From Limnochordia bacterium (lineage in GTDB: Bacteria > Bacillota > Limnochordia > DUMW01): a stretch of 39,544 nucleotides of DNA. Below are positions 1 to 6,593 of this stretch, in pieces; the stretch's first letter is position 1; each line of letters opens with the position of its first letter. A program made the translations under genes and the position numbers. The stretch lies in assembly GCA_023230925.1 (NCBI GenBank), contig JALNWK010000024.1, positions 1 to 39,544 on the forward strand. The letters are read 5' to 3'. Below the pieces are notes generated by a model. It worked only from the letters and a program-made list of their open reading frames with translations, searched no databases and was not told the DNA's origin.

Positions 1-184
1 AGGCTCAATAACGAGTGCAATAGAGCCTATACGACCATACACTCGCTAAATCACAAACTATTGCTTATGAAGAATGTCAGGGAAAGTGGGGGTGAAACAC
101 AGGGTTATAGAGCTACAGTGTTGCTTTACATGCAGGTTTAGAGTTTCCGAGAGATCTCTCATCAGAAGAAGGGGGGGTACTGGC

Positions 185-445
185 ATGAAGCCTACAGGGA
201 TTGTGCGGCGACTAGATAGCCTAGGAAGAATTGTGATTCCTAAGGAACTACGAACGACCATCGGGCTATCTGAACGTGACCCAGTCGAGATCTATGTTGG
301 TCATCAGAACACCATTGTATTAAAGAAATACGAGACTTCATGTGTTATTTGCGGTAATACAGAAGGTCTGATCACCTTCCAAGACAAGTTGCTTTGCGGT
401 ACGTGTTTGGAACAGCTTGGAGACCTAGCTAAAAACCATGCCTAA
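185..445 (+). CDS. abrB: AbrB-family transition-state regulator
   Basis: An 86-residue DNA-binding regulator. The N-terminal swapped-hairpin AbrB domain is clear: MKPTGIVRRLDSLGRIVIPK is nearly the canonical AbrB opening, followed by the IYVGHQNTIVLKKYE strand. The C-terminal third carries CVICG and CGTC pairs, which could bind a metal or simply replace the Bacillus C-terminal dimerisation region. I chose the ATG at 185, not the upstream in-frame ATG at 74, because AAGGGGGG lies just before it and the family starts at MKxTGIVR. In Bacillus, AbrB represses transition-phase, biofilm and sporulation genes; that role is transferred by homology. It is convergent with rsmI, with 21 bases between the stops, as in B. 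subtilis. Confidence 0.93.
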   Translation: MKPTGIVRRLDSLGRIVIPKELRTTIGLSERDPVEIYVGHQNTIVLKKYETSCVICGNTEGLITFQDKLLCGTCLEQLGDLAKNHA

Positions 446-466
446 AATGGCCTATTCTTCTCCCAG

Positions 467-1321
467 TTAGTAAGGTGGCAGTTCCACGACTTGGTCGTAG
501 ACGTCTTTTTTCGGAAGATTAGTTTGCTTGGCAGTAACGGTAATGGCGGTCTTCTTATCCAAACCGAGTTCCATCAATTCTCGAACCAACTTGACAACAT
601 CATGATTGCTCATCGTTTCTTCTTCCTTTGCACCCTGCACAAGAAGAACGATCTCACCCTTTGGCGGGCAGTCCGTAGCACGGTCTAGGAGTTCTTCTAG
701 GGTTCCCGTCCACATCTGTTCATGCATCTTCGTCAGTTCACGAATAAGGGCAGCTGGTCTTGGACCGAGAACCCTTAGAAGATCCGCCAAGCACGGGATA
801 ATCCGGTGGGGCGCTTCATAGAAGACTAGGGTACCATCATTCCCCCTTAGCCTTTCAATCTCCGCCACCCGCTTAGTTGCTTTTCGCGGCAAGAACCCGT
901 AAAACAGGAAACGATCCGTGGGCAACCCGCTCATCACCAAGGCGGATATCGCAGCACAGGGACCCGGTAAAGCGGTAACCCGAATTCCATATTTCAATGC
1001 CGCGCGCACAACAACAAACCCAGGATCTGCAATACCTGGGGTACCAGCATCAGATACCAAAGCAATATCTAGTCCCGACTCCAGAAAGGATATAAGCTCA
1101 TCGGTCCGGGTTACTTCATTGTGTTCATGATAGCTAATCATCCGCTTCTGAATCTGATAGTAGTTTAAGAGCTGACCCGTTCGTCTGGTATCTTCACAGG
1201 CTACAAGATCCACCTTTTTGAGGACCCTTAGCACCCGCAGGGTAATGTCCTCTAGATTACCAATGGGAGTAGGGCAAATATACAAGACCCCGGTATCTTC
1301 ACTGTTGTTTTTGTGTTCCAT
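467..1321 (-). CDS. rsmI: 16S rRNA (cytidine(1402)-2'-O)-methyltransferase RsmI
   Basis: A 284-residue SAM-dependent tetrapyrrole-methylase-fold enzyme that 2'-O-methylates C1402 of 16S rRNA. Family signatures are visible: LYICPTPIGNLEDITLRVL at the N-terminus, ACEDTRRTGQLL, SDAGTPGIADPG, ALPGPCAAISALVMSGLP and FYEAPHRI. The open frame extends upstream to 1495, but that part is a highly basic run formed by the other frame of ricT. I therefore place the start at the ATG at 1321, which gives the normal family length. The start overlaps the ricT stop by 23 bases, so translation is probably coupled. It is the last gene of the csfB-to-rsmI operon. Confidence 0.93.
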   Translation of the reverse strand: MEHKNNSEDTGVLYICPTPIGNLEDITLRVLRVLKKVDLVACEDTRRTGQLLNYYQIQKRMISYHEHNEVTRTDELISFLESGLDIALVSDAGTPGIADPGFVVVRAALKYGIRVTALPGPCAAISALVMSGLPTDRFLFYGFLPRKATKRVAEIERLRGNDGTLVFYEAPHRIIPCLADLLRVLGPRPAALIRELTKMHEQMWTGTLEELLDRATDCPPKGEIVLLVQGAKEEETMSNHDVVKLVRELMELGLDKKTAITVTAKQTNLPKKDVYDQVVELPPY

Positions 1322-2183
1322 TTTGATTGGCCCTATTCTTGTTCGCTTTTCGTTTCTTATTCTTCGATCTGCGTCTTTTCTTGGATTTCTTGTTTGACTT
1401 CGGCTGTTTGGCGGCATCTTCTTTCGCGGTTTCTTCTGCGGTGACCTTGGTGTCCTCTTTTTCAACGGGTTGTCCCTTTTCCTTTTGACAGACATCGCGA
1501 CATTCGCATTCCTCAGCTTCTTGCTTAGACTCCTCTTTCGCTTCCCTATAGAGGTCCCGTTCGAACTTAAGGCAACACATCAGCCGCCCACAAATCCCGG
1601 AAATCTTCGCCGGGTTTAGTGACAGGTTCTGCTCCTTGGCCATTTTGATGGAAACTGGCTCAAAATCGCCTAGGAAGGTTGTACAACACATGGAACGTCC
1701 ACAGGGGCCAAGGCCCCCAATCATCTTGGCTTCATCCCGCACACCAATCTGATGTAATTCTATTCTGGTTTTGAATATGGCAGCTAGGTCTTTAACCAAT
1801 TCCCGAAAATCCACACGGCCCTCGGAAGTAAAGTAGAAGATCACCTTGGTATTATCAAAGGTATACTCAACATCGATAAGCTTCATCGGCAACTGATGTT
1901 CCGCGATCTTCTTGGCACAGATATCAAAGGCAGATGCCTCCTTCTGTCGATTGGCCTCAATCTGCCGTTCATCCTCGTCTGTGGCTTTGCGCAACACCAT
2001 TTTTAGTGGTTGAGTAATCTCCTCTTCACTTACTTCCTTTCTTCCGAGTACTACATGACCTGCTTCTGTGCCCCGCGCGGTCTCCACAATCACTAGATCA
2101 TTTTCGGCTAACTCCAATGCGCCTGGGTCAAAATAGTAGATCTTACCGGCCTTCTTAAAACGTATGCCGACAACTATAGCCAT
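1299..2183 (-). CDS. ricT: PSP1-domain protein RicT (YaaT)
   Basis: A 294-residue PSP1-domain protein. It opens MAIVVGIRFKKAGKIYYFDP and holds the Cys-rich block GPCGRSMCC...GICGRLMCCLKFE (roughly residues 155-205). In B. subtilis RicT these cysteines take part in Fe-S binding within the RicA/RicF/RicT complex, which supports RNase Y-dependent mRNA maturation and sporulation phosphorelay function. The C-terminal 70 residues are a Lys/Arg/Glu-rich low-complexity tail, probably disordered and longer than usual. It lies between holB and rsmI as in Bacillus. The intervening yabA, yabB and yazA genes of B. subtilis are absent here. Confidence 0.92.
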   Translation of the reverse strand: MAIVVGIRFKKAGKIYYFDPGALELAENDLVIVETARGTEAGHVVLGRKEVSEEEITQPLKMVLRKATDEDERQIEANRQKEASAFDICAKKIAEHQLPMKLIDVEYTFDNTKVIFYFTSEGRVDFRELVKDLAAIFKTRIELHQIGVRDEAKMIGGLGPCGRSMCCTTFLGDFEPVSIKMAKEQNLSLNPAKISGICGRLMCCLKFERDLYREAKEESKQEAEECECRDVCQKEKGQPVEKEDTKVTAEETAKEDAAKQPKSNKKSKKRRRSKNKKRKANKNRANQNGTQKQQ

Positions 2184-2258
2184 AAACTCATTCTCCTATC
2201 GTGATGACTCCTTTGACTTGTGATAGATACTACCACAGCACCGCAAGATGATCACCTT

Positions 2259-3230
2259 CTATAAGCTTGAAAGGATCCTATCTAGATAGATCCGGAAATA
2301 CCCTGTTCCTTGACGGTAATTTAATGCCGCTTCAATGGTTTGGCAGATTTGCAGAAGTCCAGCTAGATCGCAATGTCTGGCTATTTCCTCCAGTTTTTGC
2401 TCCCAATCAACATTGACCAGGTTCTCCTTCATACCCGCTTTGACCAAGAGGAGATCCCTATACCAGGATAACATAATCCGCAGGGCTAATCTGGCCTGTT
2501 GTTGATCCTTCTCCCAGGATGTACTTTCGCTATATAATTTTGCCCACCCGTTGCCTCGCACATCCACAAGGTAGCTGAGTAACAAGTGACGCATCTGCAA
2601 AACATCACTGGAAAGTGCATTAACAGCAGCCCCCACCCGTCCTTCAAAGAGTCTCGCCAGAACCTTCGCCTGATGAGCGTCGGCCCCCATATTAACCAGG
2701 TACTGCGTAGCCACATCAATGGCGGCTGGCTGGAAAGAGAGGACTTGGCACCGTGACAGAATTGTAGGCAAGAACTGGGACCGGCTTTCTCCGGTCAAAA
2801 TGATCACTGTCTGTCCTGGGGGTTCCTCAAGCATCTTCAACGAGCTGTTAGCCGCCTGAACGGTTAGTCTGTCCGCCCCATCTATAATGCAAACCTTATA
2901 TCCCCCAAGCTCAGCCTGATAGTTCAATCGTTCCTGCATGGCCCGAATTTGATCGATCTTCAGGGAACCACCTGCGGCATCGAGTAGAAAAAGATCCGGA
3001 TGTGCCAATTGTCCCTCGTACAACTTACAGGCATCACACTGCTCACAGCCGGTACCATGGACACAATGTAGGGCCTTGGCAAAGGCTAGACTACACGTCC
3101 GTTTTCCCACACCATCAGGACCATAGAAGAGATAGGCATTGGCCACTCGGTTCTCATTGATGGCTCTTTGCAATATTTGGCAAATCATCTCATGTCCAAT
3201 AATCTGATTAAGGTTTAACACCAAAGACAT
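2259..3230 (-). CDS. holB: DNA polymerase III subunit delta'
   Basis: A 323-residue AAA+ clamp-loader subunit. A P-loop-like GPDGVGKRT sits near residue 39, a four-Cys zinc module CVHGTGCEQCDAC near 57-69, a degenerate Walker B at KVCIIDGAD, SLKMLEEPP, and the SRC arginine-finger motif at LSRCQ. The GTG at 3233 and the ATG at 3230 are adjacent; ATG is preferred because AAAGGGAAG is then better spaced. It should assemble with DnaX, encoded at 13.1-14.8 kb, and HolA to load the sliding clamp. It follows tmk in the same operon after about 60 bases. The yaaQ and yaaR genes that lie here in B. subtilis are missing. Confidence 0.92.
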   Translation of the reverse strand: MSLVLNLNQIIGHEMICQILQRAINENRVANAYLFYGPDGVGKRTCSLAFAKALHCVHGTGCEQCDACKLYEGQLAHPDLFLLDAAGGSLKIDQIRAMQERLNYQAELGGYKVCIIDGADRLTVQAANSSLKMLEEPPGQTVIILTGESRSQFLPTILSRCQVLSFQPAAIDVATQYLVNMGADAHQAKVLARLFEGRVGAAVNALSSDVLQMRHLLLSYLVDVRGNGWAKLYSESTSWEKDQQQARLALRIMLSWYRDLLLVKAGMKENLVNVDWEQKLEEIARHCDLAGLLQICQTIEAALNYRQGTGYFRIYLDRILSSL

Positions 3231-3290
3231 CACTACACTTCCCTTTGGTTTTGCATCACCACTAGTCTAATTATGATGGTATTTCCCGCA

Positions 3291-3950
3291 TCATGCAAGT
3301 GCATCCCCGTTCTTCCGCAACCTGGAACAACTAGTTTTAAGGAGCTTTTCAATCATCGGCTTGATTTCATCTAGGATCTGTTCCTTGGATTTTCCAGTGA
3401 CATCTATTCTCATCACCCGTTTGGGGTGTTGGGCATGAATGTTCAGATATCCTTGCCGTACACGATTCTTATAGCCGAGGTCTCGTTGTTCGATCCGGTC
3501 GGCCGCATCGCGCCTATCGCCAAAGGAGCTACCTACCTCCCGATCAAACAGCAGAGTCAAATCGGCGGTCAATCCACCAGTAGTCCACTTATTTAACTGT
3601 TCTATCAAGTGCAAATCCTCTCCAAGCCCGTATCCTTGGTAAGCCAAAGAAGAATCGGTAAACCGATCACAAAGAACAATGGTCCCCTCCTGCAAGGCCG
3701 GGGCAATAACCTCCCAAATATGCTGAGCCCGATCGGCCATCATTAGGCACAGTTCTGCCTTAGGGTCTAGGGACGTTTTCCCTGAAAGGAGAATATCCCG
3801 CATCACTCGACCGTAGTAGGTTCCTCCGGGTTCCCGTGTTATCAGAACGGGCAGTTGCCTTCTCTTTAACCATGCACTCACAAGCTCTATTTGGGTTGAC
3901 TTTCCGGTTTGGTCAATCCCTTCGAAGGTAATCAGTTTTCCCCGACTCAT
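3291..3950 (-). CDS. tmk: Thymidylate kinase
   Basis: A 219-residue P-loop kinase converting dTMP to dTDP. Motifs: LITFEGIDQTGKSTQ (P-loop; Gln-Thr where GlyAla/GlySer is commoner), the REPGG segment, the DRFTDSSLAYQGYG catalytic and substrate motif, and a lid region rich in Arg (DRRDAADRIEQRD). The frame is open back to 4028, but the 26 extra residues have no family counterpart. The ATG at 3950 gives the standard length. AGGTG lies about 10 bases upstream and a stronger GGGGGAGG lies farther away. The gene follows the decarboxylase closely, as tmk follows yaaO in B. subtilis. Confidence 0.92.
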   Translation of the reverse strand: MSRGKLITFEGIDQTGKSTQIELVSAWLKRRQLPVLITREPGGTYYGRVMRDILLSGKTSLDPKAELCLMMADRAQHIWEVIAPALQEGTIVLCDRFTDSSLAYQGYGLGEDLHLIEQLNKWTTGGLTADLTLLFDREVGSSFGDRRDAADRIEQRDLGYKNRVRQGYLNIHAQHPKRVMRIDVTGKSKEQILDEIKPMIEKLLKTSCSRLRKNGDALA

Positions 3951-4032
3951 ATTCAGCGTGGCACCTAGTCTGCTAGACCTGGTGGCACAACCTCCCCCCT
4001 TTGGACCAATAACAATACATCTATGCAACAGT

Positions 4033-5466
4033 TCACTTCACAACTCTTAGCCTGGAAGGATCCTGGTTGAAACTTACACCAAGCACCAAGGCTCGAATCA
4101 CATATTCGACGACTTGCTCCGTAATCTCCTCACCAGGAACCAAGACAGGTATTCCCGGTGGATACGGGGCAAGGACACTCCCAGCAACCCGTCCCTTTGC
4201 ACCTCTAATGTCCACTCCATCACACTGCGCAAGGAAAGCCTCCCTAGGGGTAAGCCTTTGGGGTGGCAGATCTGGCCAAAGGGGAATTTCAATCCTTTGC
4301 CCTTTATCCTGAGTAAACTCCTTAGTCAACCGTCCTAATCCTTCTATGAGAGCGTCCGCTGATTCATCGTTATCCCCTGGCGTAAGTAGGAAAAGAACAC
4401 TGCAAGGATCGGCAAGTTCTGCCTCCAATCCGACTTGACGTAGGTATCTTTTTGCCTCCAGACCGCTTATTCCCAATCGGGTCACAAAGACAAGCAGCTT
4501 CAATGGATCCCAATCAACAATCCCCCGGGCGGCAAGTTCCTCTGGTGTTGGGCACCACAGACCCGGTAATTCTGCAATTCGTTCCCGAAGAGTCATAGCA
4601 AGATCCAGCGTCCGTCCAAAAAGCTGCCTTCCTTGTTGCGCGAGCTGCCAACGGGCGGCATCCAATGATGCCAATAGTAAAGGAGAAGGGCTTGTTGATT
4701 GAATCAACTTAACACAATGATCAACACGGTCAAAGGGATGAACTACGTGTAACCATGCAGACCCGGTAAAGGAACTGAGCATCTTGTGTGGGCTTTGGGC
4801 AACGGCCGTGACTTCTGACCAAGTCACTGCCGATGGGGGTAACCCTTCATGGGCAACGAAATGAGGCCCATGGGCCTCATCCACGAGCAACTTTGTTCTT
4901 GTTCTATCGCAAAACCTCCGCAGCAAAGCAAAATCATTAACAAACCCATGATAAGTGGGATGTACAACCATTACCGAAGATAGATCCTGCCATGACTCAT
5001 TTAGCGAACTTAGATCTACACCAACAGGAAGAGCCCATGTGGCATCATACATCACTGGTAACCACCGGGGATTAGCGCCACTTAGAATTAAACCCCGCAC
5101 CGCAGATATGTGGCAGTTACGGGCAAGCAGTACCTCCTGTTCGCAACCAACAGCTAAAAGCATCCCAATAATACCCTGGCTTGTCCCATTGGATAGAAAC
5201 AGTGTACGCTCTACACCGTAAAGGTCGGCGGCTAGTCTCTCTGCATTCCGAAGCACCGTAGGCTCATCATTCCCTGCTTCGGGACATTCAATTACATCAG
5301 ATAAGTCCATGCCCGCCCAAAATTCTCTGCAGTCAGCAAGCACACTCGGTAATGCCCGACCCTGTTTGTGACCAGGGGTATGAAAGGGAACGACTCCCCG
5401 CTGCACATAGGCTAAAAGACCAGATAAATAGGGCGTTGCCTTTTGCGGTCTGTTAACTTGCATCAT
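4033..5466 (-). CDS. Orn/Lys/Arg decarboxylase family protein (YaaO/SpeA-like)
   Basis: A 477-residue PLP-dependent fold-type I decarboxylase. The substrate-entry motif FHTPGHKQGR lies near residue 30. LFLSNGTSQG, VDEAHGPHF and the Schiff-base lysine motif SPHKMLSSFTGSAWLHV follow. The small C-terminal domain contains RGAKGRVAG and a PYPPGIPVLVPGE segment typical of arginine/lysine decarboxylases. The substrate (Arg, Lys or Orn) cannot be decided from motifs. The start is one of two adjacent ATGs; no good Shine-Dalgarno sequence is visible, so this is less certain. Its position between csfB and tmk matches yaaO. Confidence 0.9.
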   Translation of the reverse strand: MMQVNRPQKATPYLSGLLAYVQRGVVPFHTPGHKQGRALPSVLADCREFWAGMDLSDVIECPEAGNDEPTVLRNAERLAADLYGVERTLFLSNGTSQGIIGMLLAVGCEQEVLLARNCHISAVRGLILSGANPRWLPVMYDATWALPVGVDLSSLNESWQDLSSVMVVHPTYHGFVNDFALLRRFCDRTRTKLLVDEAHGPHFVAHEGLPPSAVTWSEVTAVAQSPHKMLSSFTGSAWLHVVHPFDRVDHCVKLIQSTSPSPLLLASLDAARWQLAQQGRQLFGRTLDLAMTLRERIAELPGLWCPTPEELAARGIVDWDPLKLLVFVTRLGISGLEAKRYLRQVGLEAELADPCSVLFLLTPGDNDESADALIEGLGRLTKEFTQDKGQRIEIPLWPDLPPQRLTPREAFLAQCDGVDIRGAKGRVAGSVLAPYPPGIPVLVPGEEITEQVVEYVIRALVLGVSFNQDPSRLRVVK

Positions 5467-5490
5467 GTAATCTAGACGACTATCGGATCA

Positions 5491-5700
5491 TCATCCGAGA
5501 AGCACGTCGTCAAACCACCTTTCACGTAGGGATGAGATCTGGATCTTGGTGGCCAAAGCATCAGTAAACTCCTTCAGAACGGTGCAGGCAAATCACATCT
5601 ACTGATCATCTTCTTCAAGAAAACCAGTGATACCCAAGGTTCATCTTTCACATACTCCAGGCGGTACTGCTCACCCAAAAATTCTTGATCTGTTGAACCA
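5491..5700 (-). other. Intergenic stretch with coding-like, frameshifted minus-strand reading
   Basis: The gap between csfB and the decarboxylase has no intact gene. On the minus strand one frame (stop near 5574, open back to about 5700, overlapping the csfB 3' end) reads LEYVKDEPWVSLVFLKKMI and ends SRCDLPAPF. A second frame (stop at 5491) continues LKEFTDALATKIQISSLRER and ends WFDDVLLG. Together they look like one amphipathic, protein-like sequence broken by a one-base shift. No ribosome-binding site or recognisable family was found. It may be a remnant of a small gene, or chance. Confidence 0.25.
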
Positions 5701-5839
5701 GGAAATCATAGTCGGAATCGCCAGGCCTACTTCGAACAATGATCTTTTCGCAGGCACTGCAAATCGTTGCACCGCAGAAACGCAAACCCTCTAACTTACT
5801 TCGACATACTAAGCACCGGTCCTTGGGTACCCCACCCAT
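5648..5839 (-). CDS. csfB: Anti-sigma factor Gin (CsfB), sigma-G inhibitor
   Basis: A 63-residue zinc-binding protein. CLVC at residues 9-12 and CSAC at 27-30 form the treble-clef-like metal site, followed by EKIIVRSRPGDSDYDFLVQQ. This lines up well with Bacillus Gin, which has CxxC, CxxCERKV, then SDPDYAFYVKKLK. In Bacillus, Gin holds sigma-G inactive until engulfment is finished and also affects sigma-E, so the gene implies an endospore-forming lineage. The location, upstream of the yaaO-like gene and tmk, is that of B. subtilis csfB. AAGGCGGTGAG precedes the ATG. Confidence 0.85.
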   Translation of the reverse strand: MGGVPKDRCLVCRSKLEGLRFCGATICSACEKIIVRSRPGDSDYDFLVQQIKNFWVSSTAWSM

Positions 5840-6004
5840 AAACTCACCGCCTTACTCTCACTTCCATTATTACTATATTACACATATAGCCCTTTTTCCC
5901 TTCTGCATTTGACTATACCTACATTTCAGCAGTCTGTTATAAGCATATGTTATTCACCGTAAACCAAAGCTGTTACTTTGAAGTAGTTCAAACAACTGGA
6001 AATT
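5840..6004. other. Non-coding gap upstream of csfB
   Basis: This AT-richer stretch separates csfB from the terminator of the peptide locus. It should contain the csfB operon promoter on the minus strand, but I cannot identify a convincing box. A short palindrome, TACTTTGAAGTA, is visible around 5974-5985. Nothing else is supported. Confidence 0.4.
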
Positions 6005-6051
6005 AGGAAAAACAACGGTGATTCATCCATACTGGACGGAACCACCGTTGT
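6005..6051 (-). terminator. Rho-independent terminator after the peptide gene
   Basis: ACAACGGTG at 6012-6020 pairs perfectly with CACCGTTGT at 6043-6051. The loop contains a second small pair, TCCA/TGGA. Read on the minus strand, the stem is followed directly by a T tract (GTTGTTTTTCC). It lies about 95 bases beyond the stop of the small peptide gene, giving that transcript a defined end and supporting a short monocistronic unit. Confidence 0.7.
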
Positions 6052-6144
6052 CTTGTTAATGGCGGCTTAACTACAGGAGGATTACTCTTAATGAACACTT
6101 GCATCAATCATTCAACAGTAAGTCTGTACCAGCTTGTCCCTGTC

Positions 6145-6372
6145 CTACATACTAAGGACTTCCACACTACCAAAGGGAACAAGTGGTGGTATGGACATCC
6201 GCGCAGCTTTGTTGTGTGTGAATGGCTTAATTGGTGGTATTGACATTCTCCCAACACAACTACCTTGCAACGTATTTCCCTCCGGGGCGGAGAGTAAACC
6301 TACTCCAGAAAACACCGCTATGACCAGCACAACACTTAACACTAGTGCTGATATATGCCGCTTTCCTGACAA
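6145..6372 (-). CDS. Putative secreted signalling-peptide precursor with duplicated RMSIPPxxPF motif
   Basis: A 75-residue small protein of no family known to me. A short basic N-terminus (SGKRH) precedes a hydrophobic segment, ISALVLSVVLVIAVFSGVGL (about residues 7-26), like a signal peptide. The C-terminal half carries GRMSIPPIKPF and ARMSIPPLVPF, 16 residues apart. Within the shared residues the copies differ at third or synonymous positions (Arg CGG/AGA, Ser TCC/TCA, Pro CCC/CCA, Phe TTT/TTC), which suggests selection on the peptide in this frame. I place the start at the TTG at 6372, six bases after a strong GGAGGTG; an in-frame ATG at 6387 overlaps that Shine-Dalgarno sequence. It has its own sigma-A promoter and terminator and is divergent from an XRE-TPR regulator. 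A pheromone or pro-peptide role is inference. Confidence 0.65.
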   Translation of the reverse strand: MSGKRHISALVLSVVLVIAVFSGVGLLSAPEGNTLQGSCVGRMSIPPIKPFTHNKAARMSIPPLVPFGSVEVLSM

Positions 6373-6402
6373 GCAACTCACCTCCATCCTTGGTATGAAG
6401 TA

Positions 6403-6439
6403 GCTTGCAGGGAAGGGGGTTTTACATTGCCCTGCAAGC
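6403..6439. promoter_or_regulatory. Perfect 10-17-10 inverted repeat in the peptide-gene leader
   Basis: GCTTGCAGGG at 6403-6412 and CCCTGCAAGC at 6430-6439 are perfect inverted repeats separated by 17 bases. They lie downstream of the peptide-gene promoter and upstream of its Shine-Dalgarno sequence, that is in the 5' untranslated region on the minus strand. The repeat could be an operator for the adjacent XRE-TPR regulator (centres 27 bases apart) or an RNA hairpin acting on the leader. There is no T tract, so it is unlikely to be a terminator. Confidence 0.6.
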
Positions 6440-6459
6440 CCTTTCTTGCCGACGCCCCT

Positions 6460-6488
6460 ATGATAACAACTACTTTACTTCTTGTCAA
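6460..6488 (-). promoter_or_regulatory. Near-consensus sigma-A promoter of the peptide gene
   Basis: On the minus strand TTGACA (6483-6488), a 17-base spacer and TATCAT (6460-6465) form an almost perfect vegetative promoter. It reads toward the small peptide gene about 80 bases downstream. Its strength is unusual for a tiny ORF and argues that the ORF is genuinely expressed. Confidence 0.75.
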
Positions 6489-6492
6489 GCCC

Positions 6493-6539
6493 TGTTTGAC
6501 ATAATCTTGTTTGACTTACGTTCCCTTCTGTGGTAGATT
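6493..6539 (+). promoter_or_regulatory. Promoter of the XRE-TPR regulator with direct repeats
   Basis: TTGACT (6511-6516), a 17-base spacer and TAGATT (6534-6539) point toward the regulator. TGTTTGAC occurs twice, at 6493-6500 and 6508-6515, a 15-base period. The second copy overlaps the -35 box. Together with the divergent peptide promoter, whose -35 lies at 6483-6488, this puts two start regions within about 60 bases, a typical layout for joint control by one regulator. Confidence 0.55.
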
Positions 6540-6593
6540 GTACTTGTGTTCAGTACTCATAAACATACGGGATTAACAGAGGTGGTGTCTGCT

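Noticed and set aside
1322..1495. N-terminal basic extension of RsmI
   Set aside because: It is the alternate frame of the Lys-rich ricT tail; the family starts near the ATG at 1321.
5909..5943. Plus-strand promoter TTGACT / TATAAG
   Set aside because: The 23-base spacing is too long for a sigma-A promoter and no credible gene follows before the terminator hairpin.
6091..6243. Plus-strand 50-codon ORF with AGGAGG ten bases upstream, antisense to the peptide gene
   Set aside because: The Shine-Dalgarno is good, but the repeat region shows synonymous change in the minus frame and a stop in the plus frame, and no good plus promoter was found (TTGACT to TATAAG is 23 bases). It cannot be excluded.
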